Below, piece after piece: positions 9,143 through 18,202 of a DNA stretch of 64,000 nt. The notes beneath the pieces are model-generated. The model searched no databases, was not told the DNA's origin, and was given only the letters and a program-made list of their open reading frames with translations. The DNA is from Deferribacter autotrophicus. GTDB taxonomy: Bacteria > Chrysiogenota > Deferribacteres > Deferribacterales > Deferribacteraceae. The number at the start of each line of letters is the position of its first letter. Within the stretch, counting starts at the first letter, position 1. The DNA lies in the NCBI RefSeq assembly GCF_008362905.1, contig NZ_VFJB01000007.1, positions 1 to 64,000 on the forward strand, written 5' to 3'. A program made the translations under genes and the position numbers.

Positions 9143-9706
9143 TTAAAAATTTCTTAATTCTTTCAACACCTTACCTATTAGCTTATCTTTCGAAGCCTCA
9201 TAAATCTTTTCAACAAGATAATCCAGTCTGCTATCGCCATAGACTATATAATCATAATCACATTCTACAGGCTGTTCCGTGCAATGTGCATAGACAAGAG
9301 CAGGCACTTGTGTAACATTCAAATCCCTAAAAAAGAAAGGATCAAGCCTCACTTCAATATTATCTATTTTACCTTTCTTCACCTGCTTCTCTATAAATTT
9401 TCTTAAGTCTTTAGACGTATTGCCTATAAAACCTTTAAGACAACCTGTAAACTCAATTGATTTAATTTTTTTTGCCTGTTTAAAAACACTCTCAACGGTG
9501 GTTTTGGGCACGCTATCAGAATACAAATATACCAGTTGAGGCTTTTTATATCTTCCATATTTTCTATACATTTCTCTAAAACGTTTCGTTTGTTCAATAA
9601 TATCTTTCATATCATACTTAATCATTGGTTGAGGAAATTTATATGTGTCAGCATAAACCACGTTAAAAACAAATAACACTAAAAAAATAAAAACAACTCT
9701 TTTCAT
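9143..9706 (-). CDS. trbC: F-type pilin assembly protein TrbC
   Basis: The 187-residue product has a signal peptide (VVFIFLVLFVFNVVYA) and a thioredoxin-like F-type TrbC domain: PQLVYLYSDSVPKTTVESV, LDPFFFRDLNVTQVPALVYA and a closing helix DYLVEKIYEA. TrbC is periplasmic and assists pilus assembly and TraW function. There are cysteines at TGCLKG, AHCTEQ and ECDYD but no CXXC. It follows traN by 9 bp and ends the trbI-to-trbC unit. Confidence 0.88.
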   Translation of the reverse strand: MKRVVFIFLVLFVFNVVYADTYKFPQPMIKYDMKDIIEQTKRFREMYRKYGRYKKPQLVYLYSDSVPKTTVESVFKQAKKIKSIEFTGCLKGFIGNTSKDLRKFIEKQVKKGKIDNIEVRLDPFFFRDLNVTQVPALVYAHCTEQPVECDYDYIVYGDSRLDYLVEKIYEASKDKLIGKVLKELRNF

Positions 9707-9715
9707 ATATCCTCC

Positions 9716-11863
9716 TTAATTGCTTGATGATTGAGGATGTGTTCCTCTTTGATCCATTTCATTCATAAAATCAGTGTAATAAGTTCTTATTCTATTCTTT
9801 AAAGCATCGTTAATCTTATTTGTTCTTGACTTGATTTTAGACTCAATATCCTGTTGTATTTCAGAAAAATCCATTCTGTCCCAATCAAGATTATTTAAAT
9901 CATCAATAGTTAGTCCATTACAACCTTCATCCCAACTTTTCCCTAACTGTATATATGCTTGCTCAACGATGACTCTTGCTAATTTAGAATCGTAACAACA
10001 ATATTTTCTAGTGTGTTCGATACAAATACTACCAAATCCCAAGTCAATCTCATTTGTGCATTCTGTTCCTAAATAATGACAAAGCCCTTTTTTATTCATT
10101 TCATAGGCTTTCTGTTGTTCAGGTTTTTTTTGAAAACATAGAAATCCACCTTCACCTTTGCAGTTATTACAGTAAACTCCACCATATCCATTAACAAAAT
10201 AGCCATAAGAACAATATTGATACTCACCGCTCCAAATAGAATTAATATCATCAAGCATACCTAGAATTCCCATTGCCGGTCCGAAATCAGTAAAATTATC
10301 ATTTTTCATTTCAATGTTAGGTATTGGAAATGACTGATCATTACAAACAACTTCTTCATTATATTCAGCGCAAACATTTTTTGTAACAGTTTCAGTGCAA
10401 TTGTAGTAAACTTCTTTTTGTCTGCAAACCGCTTTAGTTGAATCCCTTGCGTCTTGATGATAGTCTAAACACAACTCATCATTTGTAGCTGAGCAATTGA
10501 AAGGAACTGAAGCAGTGTTGTAATCTGTATAGCAGTAATACTGTTCGTATGTTTCTACATAAGTGACATCCACATCAACATATTGGTCATAAGCGTCATT
10601 GCCTGCTCCAAAACAGCCCGATTTATTAGAAAGTCCACCAACTCTGGTTTCATTAGCAACGTTTACAACCGGTTTTGGAAAAACGCCTTTTACCGCATTA
10701 AATAAATTGTTATCAAATTGGCTTACGCAAGCACTCCAACTGCTTGTGTTTGGCCCTGTTTCTCTACATATACCTCGATAATTAATAAAGCAGTTTTTAG
10801 AACTACCGTCAGCATCCCAACCGTTTATAAACCTAATTCTTTCAGTGATATTTTTTTGTTTATCTCCAATATAAATACACAAGGAATTGTTATTTAAATC
10901 AGAGCATCCTGTTGAACCTTTAACACATTCTTTTACAGCATAATTCCTGTTAAGCACAAAACTTTTCTCACTTACCTCATTAATTGTCTCTTGCACCCAT
11001 CTTACACATTCTTTTTTATTCTGGCATAGTGTTTCACTTCCATCTGGACAAACCATTTTATATTCTTTATTTTCACAATTCCTAACATCTGCGCTATCAC
11101 ACTCATATTTTTCTATTTGAACATCATAGAGCCTTCTATCGTCTGTAAGACTAGCAATTTGATTAGGATCAGTTGTGCAAACTCTACCGTTTACAGGGTC
11201 AATAATCCAAACGCAATCAGTATTCAATATTGTAGGCTCATCCCCATATACCGTAGTTCCTAAATCATCAACCCTTCTGCAACGAGGATTGTTTTCTAGT
11301 TGTTCACATTCATTCACGTAACACTCTGGAGGTCTTTCTCCATTAGCAAGCCTTTCTGCACAACTTGGAGCTTGTCTTGGGCTATAATACTTTTGACAAG
11401 TTACCCCGCCACCGGTTAAAGTCATTGCGCTACCCCCAGAGAAAAAACCATATTCATATTCTTCCATTGTAATTGTTCCTGTTTGTCCAAATTGACTACA
11501 ATCTTCCTCTGTTATATTGCCAGTGTATCTTAAATCATACCCTTCAGGACAATTGTCATAATAATAACCGGGATAACAACCAGAACCTCTTTTGCATGTT
11601 CCTGCTACGCTAATTGAGTCATTACAAGTAACCACTATTTCGCAATGCTCTTGATTAATCATAGACATTATATTGCTTAAATCGCAACCAGCCGAATACC
11701 TTGTAACTGTTCTTTTCGATTCCTTGCAAATAGTCTGGTATTCTAAACATTCATCACCGACATAATGAGTACAAATAGTTTCTTCGTCTAAACAATGCCA
11801 ATCGGTTGTTGCATAGGATGTTATAGTATTTAAAATTAGAAAAAATAAAGCTAACTTTTTCAT
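9716..11863 (-). CDS. traN: Mating-pair stabilisation protein TraN
   Basis: TraN is the cysteine-rich outer-membrane adhesin that stabilises contact with the recipient. The 715-residue product has a signal peptide (LALFFLILNTITSYATT) and dozens of cysteines throughout, as in the family. The C-terminal region contains the typical YCCYDSKLARVIVEQAYIQL and GKSWDEGCNGLTIDDLNNL motifs. The central part (about 200-500) is the most variable and probably faces the recipient. It lies between the second Cys-rich protein and trbC with about 10-bp gaps, in one operon. Confidence 0.93.
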   Translation of the reverse strand: MKKLALFFLILNTITSYATTDWHCLDEETICTHYVGDECLEYQTICKESKRTVTRYSAGCDLSNIMSMINQEHCEIVVTCNDSISVAGTCKRGSGCYPGYYYDNCPEGYDLRYTGNITEEDCSQFGQTGTITMEEYEYGFFSGGSAMTLTGGGVTCQKYYSPRQAPSCAERLANGERPPECYVNECEQLENNPRCRRVDDLGTTVYGDEPTILNTDCVWIIDPVNGRVCTTDPNQIASLTDDRRLYDVQIEKYECDSADVRNCENKEYKMVCPDGSETLCQNKKECVRWVQETINEVSEKSFVLNRNYAVKECVKGSTGCSDLNNNSLCIYIGDKQKNITERIRFINGWDADGSSKNCFINYRGICRETGPNTSSWSACVSQFDNNLFNAVKGVFPKPVVNVANETRVGGLSNKSGCFGAGNDAYDQYVDVDVTYVETYEQYYCYTDYNTASVPFNCSATNDELCLDYHQDARDSTKAVCRQKEVYYNCTETVTKNVCAEYNEEVVCNDQSFPIPNIEMKNDNFTDFGPAMGILGMLDDINSIWSGEYQYCSYGYFVNGYGGVYCNNCKGEGGFLCFQKKPEQQKAYEMNKKGLCHYLGTECTNEIDLGFGSICIEHTRKYCCYDSKLARVIVEQAYIQLGKSWDEGCNGLTIDDLNNLDWDRMDFSEIQQDIESKIKSRTNKINDALKNRIRTYYTDFMNEMDQRGTHPQSSSN

Positions 11864-11872
11864 AAATCACCT

Positions 11873-13045
11873 CTAATTTACAGGGACTGATGTTATATTA
11901 TAATTACAGTCAACGTAGGTATGCTTAATTTGTTCTTCACATGTTCCGCTTCTCGTGTATTCCCAGCAAACATTTTGATATTCAATACAATTGCCAGCGC
12001 TGTCTTTTGTAACACACGTGTTTCTGCTATCAATACATTGATAAGGATTAAGAACACAATTTACTAAAGGATCAAAAGAAGATGGTTGTTCTATATAATA
12101 GAATTTTGCTTCTTGAACCGTAGTTGAAATCATTTGCTGTTGAGTAGAACAAGGTTCTTGAACTAGAACATCATAAGGAGACCATGGAGGATTAGTATTA
12201 CCATTGGCTACATAAGCTCTAAACCCTGTAGTTGTTGATTCCAAACAAATATAATTTGCTACTCTACCATATTGCCAATACTTACTGGAACAACCTTTAT
12301 TGTTCTCAAAAAGTCTAACACTTGCTAAATGCATAAACCCTGAATAAGTTAGAGTATGAGTAGATGGTTCATATTTAAGACAAGGAAAAAGATCAACACA
12401 CACGGTTGTAGTCTGAGTAACTTTTTTAGTATCCAACCAATCTGAATAGTGAATTCCATTATAATTAACAAGCACTCGGAATTGATAACCTCTAGCTTGA
12501 ATTTTAAAAGCATCTGTCTCTAAGCTATAAGTGTAAATTGTAGTTGATGGAAAATAACCATAACAACTATTATTACATTCCGTTGAAGTTGAATACGTTT
12601 TATCAGTAACATCACAATAATAAACCGTAACAGTTTCCGTCGTTGTTTTTGCCTCGTAGTCAGTATGATCTAATATTTTATCTTGCGTTACGTCCACGTC
12701 ACGATATTCATATTCGGTCCTATTATCACAAACAGCAGTTTTAGTTTCTTCATAAACATTAACAGTGCAAGAGTCTGTTAATGTTGTTCCGTAGTCTAAA
12801 AATTTATCAGCATCCGCTTGACTTTTAGGACAATCAGAATTTACGCAATTCTCATCATAATTAGGGGTTCTGTTTTTTAAACTATTAACAAAGTTTTCAT
12901 TTGCGTAGTTACTGTTTGCGTTGTAAAACTCTTGTATTGTGTCAGCTTTTGCTTTTGTGTTTAAAAAAATTATATCTAACAATAACAAGAAAGATATAAT
13001 AATGATTTTAATAATTTTTTTCTTATTCTTTATAGCAGACAACAT
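11873..13045 (-). CDS. Cysteine-rich secreted protein, TraN-like partner
   Basis: I place the start at ATG 13045, because the GGAGGAAGAGG just upstream is an ideal ribosome site, although an earlier in-frame ATG exists at 13060. The product has a basic N-terminus, one hydrophobic helix (IIKIIIISFLLLLDIIFLNT) and a signal-like AKA cut region. A Cys-, Thr- and Tyr-rich extracellular body follows, with phrases reminiscent of TraN (CVLNPYQCIDS, CIEYQNVCWEYT). It overlaps the end of traU and precedes traN. A second surface protein in mating contact is likely, but it may instead be a split TraN N-terminal module. No known domain is certain. Confidence 0.72.
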   Translation of the reverse strand: MLSAIKNKKKIIKIIIISFLLLLDIIFLNTKAKADTIQEFYNANSNYANENFVNSLKNRTPNYDENCVNSDCPKSQADADKFLDYGTTLTDSCTVNVYEETKTAVCDNRTEYEYRDVDVTQDKILDHTDYEAKTTTETVTVYYCDVTDKTYSTSTECNNSCYGYFPSTTIYTYSLETDAFKIQARGYQFRVLVNYNGIHYSDWLDTKKVTQTTTVCVDLFPCLKYEPSTHTLTYSGFMHLASVRLFENNKGCSSKYWQYGRVANYICLESTTTGFRAYVANGNTNPPWSPYDVLVQEPCSTQQQMISTTVQEAKFYYIEQPSSFDPLVNCVLNPYQCIDSRNTCVTKDSAGNCIEYQNVCWEYTRSGTCEEQIKHTYVDCNYNITSVPVN

Positions 13046-13980
13046 ATCCTCTTCCTCCATAAAACAAATACATAATCTTCAAAACCGGGCGCTTTAGCAA
13101 AGGTTGAAGTATAAGCTGGAATAGTTCCTAAAGAATAACCAAAACGCATTACAGGACACGCAGGTTGTAGCCAGTATTGAGATTTTATAATACGGGGGAA
13201 GGGGACAGGTTGACATAAACTATCAGGTATTTCTTCACTACCTACTGCCTCACCGGGACTTGTCGCCCAGAATAAAAAACTAGAATGAGCTTTATCAATT
13301 AATCTTGTAGCAATTAAATTTGCGCCAGTAATATCATTGCCACCTTGTTCTTGCGCATTGCCGGTATCGGGGAATATGCCTCCCCAACAACCTGCGCACC
13401 AATACAAGGCGTTTAAAGGCTTTTGAAATGTGGAAGCAACGCAATCAGCAAGACAAATAGATTGAGCAATGGGATTTGCATACAATAACTTTTCAGGTTG
13501 CAAATAGTGATTTAATTCATCATATGTCCATGTCGGATCAACTTCCGATAAATATCCAAAATCAATAGAAGTTGGGTCAACCTGCATACAAAGAACATCT
13601 GACAGAATATTTAATACCCAGAATACAGGATACCAGAGATAATAGGTATTAACAGTTGTTCCGCTAACACCTAACTGATTGCCAACCTTATATAGTCCAG
13701 AAAAAACACCTAAATTAAGGTTTAATGATGGAAAGAAGAAGGGTTTTTGTGTTGTTTCTATAAGTCCGATAGGTTCAGCATATCTAATTTTAAAACCTAT
13801 ACGGGGTATCGGATCACCGCAGGCACAAATACCTAAAAATCTGAATTCTCTGACAAACATACTCCAGTCGACATTTGTTATCGGATTAAATATTGGAACA
13901 CAACCAGCAGAATAGCTCTTATTAGAAATTGAAAAGAATAGGTTAGATACAATAATGGTTAAAACGATAATCTTTTTCAT
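13030..13980 (-). CDS. traU: F-type conjugation protein TraU
   Basis: TraU is a periplasmic protein required for DNA transfer more than for piliation. The 316-residue product has a signal peptide (IIVLTIIVSNLFFSIS), then the conserved CVPIFNPITNVDWSMFV, CACGDPIPRIGFKIRYAEP and a Cys-rich centre (SICLADCVASTF, WCAGCWGGIFPDTG). The length fits the family. The start overlaps the traW stop (4 bp) and its end overlaps the next gene, which indicates tight coupling. Confidence 0.95.
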   Translation of the reverse strand: MKKIIVLTIIVSNLFFSISNKSYSAGCVPIFNPITNVDWSMFVREFRFLGICACGDPIPRIGFKIRYAEPIGLIETTQKPFFFPSLNLNLGVFSGLYKVGNQLGVSGTTVNTYYLWYPVFWVLNILSDVLCMQVDPTSIDFGYLSEVDPTWTYDELNHYLQPEKLLYANPIAQSICLADCVASTFQKPLNALYWCAGCWGGIFPDTGNAQEQGGNDITGANLIATRLIDKAHSSFLFWATSPGEAVGSEEIPDSLCQPVPFPRIIKSQYWLQPACPVMRFGYSLGTIPAYTSTFAKAPGFEDYVFVLWRKRICCLL

Positions 13981-14615
13981 TTATCACCCCCAGCAGGGAT
14001 TTCTTCAACGATAAGTTTTTTCCCTTTTTGGTAAACAAGTGATGGGAGTTTTTTTACAAACATTTTATCAAGCATTAGCTTTGTAGCTTTGCCGGCAGGG
14101 ATAGGACGTTTTTGGAATTTCTTAATTGTTTCGTAAAAATAAGTTAAAGAGCCTTTTACAACTATTGGTTGTATATTTTTATATCTGTCTGCATATTCGA
14201 GATAACTGGCTATATGTGATCTTTTTTCAGCATTTAAGAAGAAATAAACATGTTTAAAAGTTACATAATCAAATACGTTATAGCTATATCCTTTGGGATA
14301 TAAAATATTGCCATTCTGGTCTTTTATATCGTGATCCAATATATAAACAGGTTCATATTCTTTAATTTTATGCTCTTTAGCATCAGGCAAATCAAAATCT
14401 ACATACAATTGTTTATCAACAAAGTTATAAAGTTTATTTTTATCAATTTTTGGTATTTTATCAGCATTCTTTTTTACCTGATTTATAATCCATTCGTAAA
14501 AATCATTTTCAACAATAGGGTAGGTGTTTCCAACTGTTCCAAGGTTAACTACCGCAAAAGCATTTATGCTAAACAGCAAAATAATAGCTAAAATCGTTAT
14601 TTTACTTTTTATCAC
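13977..14615 (-). CDS. traW: F-type conjugation protein TraW
   Basis: TraW is a periplasmic pilus assembly factor acting with TrbC. The 212 residues have a signal peptide (ITILAIILLFSINAFA) and the family opening VNLGTVGNTYPIVENDFYEW. A later region resembles the TraW/TrbC-like fold (DYVTFKHVYFFLNA, then KGSLTYFYETI, and KLPSLVYQKGKKLIVEEIP). It overlaps both neighbours by a few bases. Confidence 0.92.
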   Translation of the reverse strand: MIKSKITILAIILLFSINAFAVVNLGTVGNTYPIVENDFYEWIINQVKKNADKIPKIDKNKLYNFVDKQLYVDFDLPDAKEHKIKEYEPVYILDHDIKDQNGNILYPKGYSYNVFDYVTFKHVYFFLNAEKRSHIASYLEYADRYKNIQPIVVKGSLTYFYETIKKFQKRPIPAGKATKLMLDKMFVKKLPSLVYQKGKKLIVEEIPAGGDK

Positions 14616-15069
14616 CGTTTACCTCTATTTTAGGAAGTTTTTGAAGGTTATCTAAATCCAGTTTGTAACCTTTTTTGTTCATTCTTTTGATTACAACATC
14701 GGTCAAATCGTAAATATCGCTGCTAACAACAGCTCCTTTTTCGAGAACAATTACATTTAAAGATTTTGACATGGAATCGATTGTGCTTTTTAGGTCTTCA
14801 ATAAACTTTTCAAACTCAGCAAACAATTGTTTGCTATCGGTTATGCTTTTAGCTTTTTTAGCCAGTTCAATTCTTTCTATTTCAATTATTTTGCTAGTAT
14901 CTACGGATACAAAATTTCTCTTAATGATGGCTTTTGAAAAGATTTGGGCAGTTACTATTTGAACAATAACGGTAACTAGGAGTACAATTATTACAACAGC
15001 AAAATAGTTTATTTTGTTCTTTTTCTGTATTTTAGGGTTACTGATAGCATTTTCTTTTTCTTTACTCAT
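14602..15069 (-). CDS. trbI: TrbI-like inner-membrane protein (F-type)
   Basis: I choose ATG 15069 because the AAGGAGG site sits 8 bp before it; a TTG start at 15087 would lie inside that site. The 155-residue product has a short cytoplasmic N-terminus, one membrane helix (YFAVVIIVLLVTVIVQIVTA) and a periplasmic part with the short strand-rich LNVIVLEKGAVVSSDIYDLT. This fits the F-type TrbI family in size, topology and position before traW, but the sequence match is weak. It is the first gene of the minus-strand transfer operon behind an ATACCACA promoter. Confidence 0.65.
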   Translation of the reverse strand: MSKEKENAISNPKIQKKNKINYFAVVIIVLLVTVIVQIVTAQIFSKAIIKRNFVSVDTSKIIEIERIELAKKAKSITDSKQLFAEFEKFIEDLKSTIDSMSKSLNVIVLEKGAVVSSDIYDLTDVVIKRMNKKGYKLDLDNLQKLPKIEVNGDKK

Positions 15070-15104
15070 AAATTTAACCTCCTTCAATCTTCTCTGATTA
15101 CAAG

Positions 15105-15176
15105 TTAGTAAATTTCTGAAATCAAATTTGTGGTATTTTGAAAAACCACAAAAAAAAAAATTCTTGGCGATATATT
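15105..15176. promoter_or_regulatory. Divergent promoter pair with inverted ACCAC boxes
   Basis: TGTGGTAT (15129-15136) faces the trbI operon and ACCACA (15145-15150) faces the HTH gene at 15206. The arms GTGGT and ACCAC are separated by exactly 10 bp. For the rightward direction TATATT (15171-15176) lies 20 bp after the box. For the leftward direction TAACTT lies 21 bp after it. The same inverted arrangement, with the same spacing, recurs at 38349-38367. Confidence 0.6.
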
Positions 15177-15205
15177 TTTCAGATAAAACAAAGAAGAGGT
15201 AACAA

Positions 15206-15781
15206 ATGGATGTTAATAACTGTTTTGAAACTATATCAAATCTATTTGCAGAATTCGAAAAAGTGAAAACTGAAATGAAAAACCTTATAGAAAATCAAAA
15301 AAAATATTACAAAAAAGGACAGATTTATCTTGAGCTAAAATATTGCGGGAAAAAAGACTGCTTTTTTTGTCCACATGGATTCGTATGGGTTGTGTCGTTT
15401 AATCTTGGAAAAGAAAATTCATTGAAAAGAAAGGAGTTAGGTAAAACAATAACTCACCAGATTTTAAAAGAGTATAATAAAGATTTTTTATATTCACGAT
15501 TAAAAAAGCTGGAATTAAACGTAAAAATTCTTGAGTCAAAAAGAAATCTGATAGCAGGAACAATAAACAAATTAAATAGAATATTATCTAACTACTCAAA
15601 ATCATTGAATAAATATGATGATCTTTATTCGAAAGAATGGCTTTCGATTAATGAAGCCGTTTTATTAACAGGCAAATCGCATACTTTATTATATAAATAC
15701 ATTAAACAAAAAAAATTAGAAGTAAAAACTGAAAATAATTTAATAAAAATAAAAAGAAGTGATCTGATTAAACCAAAATAA
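15206..15781 (+). CDS. Coiled-coil/Cys-motif protein with C-terminal HTH
   Basis: The 191-residue protein has an N-terminal coiled coil (1-40). Next comes a Cys cluster in YLELKYCGKKDCFFCPHG like that of DUF6788-type proteins, which may bind metal. A second coiled coil follows, and the C-terminal excisionase/MerR-like helix-turn-helix (WLSINEAVLLTGKSHTLLYK, about 145-190) ends the protein. The role is probably DNA binding. It is transcribed divergently from the trbI operon and its promoter carries the transfer-type box, so it is one candidate for a transfer regulator. The GAAGAGGT site gives a clear start. Confidence 0.72.
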   Translation: MDVNNCFETISNLFAEFEKVKTEMKNLIENQKKYYKKGQIYLELKYCGKKDCFFCPHGFVWVVSFNLGKENSLKRKELGKTITHQILKEYNKDFLYSRLKKLELNVKILESKRNLIAGTINKLNRILSNYSKSLNKYDDLYSKEWLSINEAVLLTGKSHTLLYKYIKQKKLEVKTENNLIKIKRSDLIKPK

Positions 15782-15834
15782 TTTTATCCCTTTACTATCC
15801 CTATAACGATCAACTTGAGCAACTTGTTGGCTTT

Positions 15835-17190
15835 TTAAACCCATTTGTTTAATTGTTCAATATTTTTGTAAATTTGAGCAAATCTATCAGAACAACTATG
15901 TCCCCAACCACTAAACCATTGTACTAACGTGGATGAACTATTAAATTCCTCATCATTTTCTAAGAGACCAACTTTTTTCATAACTGATTGAATGTCTTCG
16001 CCTTCTTTTAGTTTTAATCCACCTCCAGTTAAACACAGCATAAACCACCAATCGTAACTATTAATATTTAAATCATCTTTAAAAAAAATAAATGCTTTCA
16101 TATAATCAAACTGCTGCGTACCTAATAAATGAAAAACATCTTGCCGTCCTACTTTAAGAACTGACATCATGATTGAAGCTACTCCTAAACACCAATATAT
16201 ACTACCTCTTTTTTCTTCTGTAGTCTCAAGTAGATGTCCTAAGATTCTGAATACCTCTTGTATTTGTCTTGGAGTCAATTTTAACGAACTAATTAGCTCA
16301 ACAATATTGTCAACACAATGACTATCCAATTTCATTAAGCAATATCGCTCTCCTTCACGTTCGAGGTAATAATCAACATATTTTCTCGCTATCTTCCTAT
16401 AAGCATTTTCACTAATATCTGGAAGAGTAACTTCTCTATGAACAAATTTTCGATAGTATTCATTAAAGTCAAGATCAGAACCAAAGGCAGCTTTTGCAGA
16501 ATTTTCTAATTGTTGACGATCTACTGCCAATAAAAAAACAGCACCTTTTATATCGAATATGTGTTTTATAGTTTCTAAATACGAAATGGCATAATCTGGC
16601 CTGCAACGATCTAGTTCGTCAACTAGAAATAATACCTTTGGTGAAGAACTTTCTACAAATTCACGAATAGCTTGTTTGAGAGATTCCATAGCCTTTTTAC
16701 GGGCTTCATAAATAGAAAAAGCGTCAGAATGTAACGGCAATTTACCATTTCTTTCCAACTTCTTTGTTGCAGCAATTTCTCCTGCTTCAAATGCATCAAT
16801 TCCAGTAAATTTTTTTACTATTTGCCCTCCCATAGCGAGAGTAAACCAACCAAAGTCTTTAGCAGCATTGATTAAATTCTCTGCGGACTCACCATGCTTT
16901 TTTATGCACTCAATAAGTGCAGAAATAATGGCGAAAAGAGGATCACCATAATAATCACTTTCCCAAGCGTTCAATAAAATTACTAGTGGTTTATCCGCTT
17001 TATTCTGGTCTTCCTGAAAGGAAGACATCCACATCTTCAAAAAAGTTGTTTTTCCTGAGCCGAATTTGGAATTCAGTCCTATAACAAGGCTACCTTCAAC
17101 ATAGTCACTTTCAATTTTTATAAATTGCTCTAAGCGTTTTGCAAAATCTTCTAGCCCTAGTAAATCATCCTTAAAAGTGGAGATTTCCAT
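15835..17190 (-). CDS. KAP-family P-loop NTPase
   Basis: The 451-residue product has Walker A GLNSKFGSGKTTFLK (about residues 38-52) and a Walker B/DR region VLFLVDELDRCRPDYAISYLE, quoted here as LFLVDELDRCRPDY, followed by GAVFLLAVDRQQL. This is the KAP P-loop signature. KAP proteins include phage-exclusion factors such as PifA of F. No clear transmembrane insert is seen, although AKDFGWFTLAMGGQIVKKF is hydrophobic. It is monocistronic, convergent with the 15206 gene, with an AAGGA site before ATG 17190. Upstream it faces the long 14-bp repeat region. An anti-phage role is inference. Confidence 0.85.
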   Translation of the reverse strand: MEISTFKDDLLGLEDFAKRLEQFIKIESDYVEGSLVIGLNSKFGSGKTTFLKMWMSSFQEDQNKADKPLVILLNAWESDYYGDPLFAIISALIECIKKHGESAENLINAAKDFGWFTLAMGGQIVKKFTGIDAFEAGEIAATKKLERNGKLPLHSDAFSIYEARKKAMESLKQAIREFVESSSPKVLFLVDELDRCRPDYAISYLETIKHIFDIKGAVFLLAVDRQQLENSAKAAFGSDLDFNEYYRKFVHREVTLPDISENAYRKIARKYVDYYLEREGERYCLMKLDSHCVDNIVELISSLKLTPRQIQEVFRILGHLLETTEEKRGSIYWCLGVASIMMSVLKVGRQDVFHLLGTQQFDYMKAFIFFKDDLNINSYDWWFMLCLTGGGLKLKEGEDIQSVMKKVGLLENDEEFNSSSTLVQWFSGWGHSCSDRFAQIYKNIEQLNKWV

Positions 17191-17431
17191 ACAGTTCCTT
17201 TTTCAAGCCAACTTATCCATATATTGCAGCACTGCCTTTTAAAGGCTATCCTAAAGCAATCGCTTTTGTCAATAAAAATCAAAATTAAAACTTTTTAGAA
17301 CTTACGTATATTACGATATTTTACACTAAATTCTTATATTACAACTATATAAATTTGAAGTTTATTATCATAATTCAAAAAATTCAGAAAAAATTTTTCC
17401 AAAAAATAGATAAGCAAACTCCTACACTATA

Positions 17432-17543
17432 ACGATTGCATTATAGAGATTATAATATAACGATCACAATATAACCGTAACAATGTATCCGTTATAATAT
17501 ATTGGTCACAATGTAATGGTTACAATGTAACGTGAACAATATA
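17432..17543. repeat. 14-bp degenerate repeat array 1 (8 units)
   Basis: Eight units of exactly 14 bp follow one another without a gap, for example ACCGTAACAATGTA, TTGGTCACAATGTA and ACGTGAACAATATA. The rough consensus is WCGGTTACAATRTA. The core TAC-AAT-GTA is a small dyad, and in some units its centre is inverted (ATT). The stretch 17191-17431 before it holds no gene. Confidence 0.9.
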
Positions 17544-17719
17544 ACGGTATACTCAGATATAAAGAATTTCAACTCATCATTGCATATAAAGGAAAAGGAA
17601 GAGAAATATGCAATGTGAATAGTAAATTTTTGCTAAAGGAAAATAGAATATGCAATCATGCTTATAAACTTTTTCAAAACTGTTTCACAAATCTTATCCA
17701 ACTTTTTCAAATATGCTAA

Positions 17720-17845
17720 TCCCTTACAATGTATGTCTCACAATATATCGGTTACAATGTATAGGGTATAATGTATCGGTCATAATATATTGGTTACAAT
17801 ATACCGGTTACATTATAACGGGAACATTATTCTGGTTACAATATA
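17720..17845. repeat. 14-bp degenerate repeat array 2 (9 units)
   Basis: Nine units of 14 bp have the same consensus as array 1, for example TCGGTTACAATGTA, TTGGTTACAATATA and CTGGTTACAATATA. A tenth unit at 17846 has decayed. The 176-bp gap between arrays 1 and 2 contains no convincing reading frame. Confidence 0.9.
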
Positions 17846-17932
17846 ACGGTTTTAAATATAATAAGAATATTTAGATATAACCTATTGATAGATAATGATA
17901 TAATCTTATCAAAGCAATTGTTTTCTATTTGA

Positions 17933-18072
17933 CTGCTTACATTATGACGGGAACAATGTAACGGGCATAATATAACCGCCATAATGTATTGGGAACAATA
18001 TAGCGGTTACATTGTAACCGGAACAATATATTGGAAACAATGTATCCGTTACAATGTATCGGTTATAATATG
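17933..18072. repeat. 14-bp degenerate repeat array 3 (10 units)
   Basis: Ten units of 14 bp, for example ACGGGAACAATGTA, GCGGTTACATTGTA, TTGGAAACAATGTA and TCCGTTACAATGTA. The array ends about 50 bp before the promoter box of the BRO-N gene. Three phased blocks of the same unit suggest a protein-binding site such as a centromere or iterons. Confidence 0.9.
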
Positions 18073-18121
18073 TTAGTTAATGTTAGATTAGTCTAATAGC
18101 TCATTGTTGTTTTTTCACAAA

Positions 18122-18156
18122 ATACCACAAAAGCACAATCAAAATTTGCCTATGTT
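18122..18156 (+). promoter_or_regulatory. ATACCACA-type promoter for the BRO-N gene
   Basis: ATACCACA at 18122-18129 is followed 21 bp later by TATGTT (18151-18156). The start codon at 18203 has a GGAGGTG site. The pattern matches the transfer-operon promoters. Confidence 0.55.
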
Positions 18157-18202
18157 GATATAGCAAGCAGGAGTCTGCCAAAAAATATCGGAGGTGTAAA
18201 CT

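Noticed and set aside
17432-18072. CRISPR array
   Set aside because: The units are 14 bp, degenerate and contiguous without spacers, and no cas genes are near.
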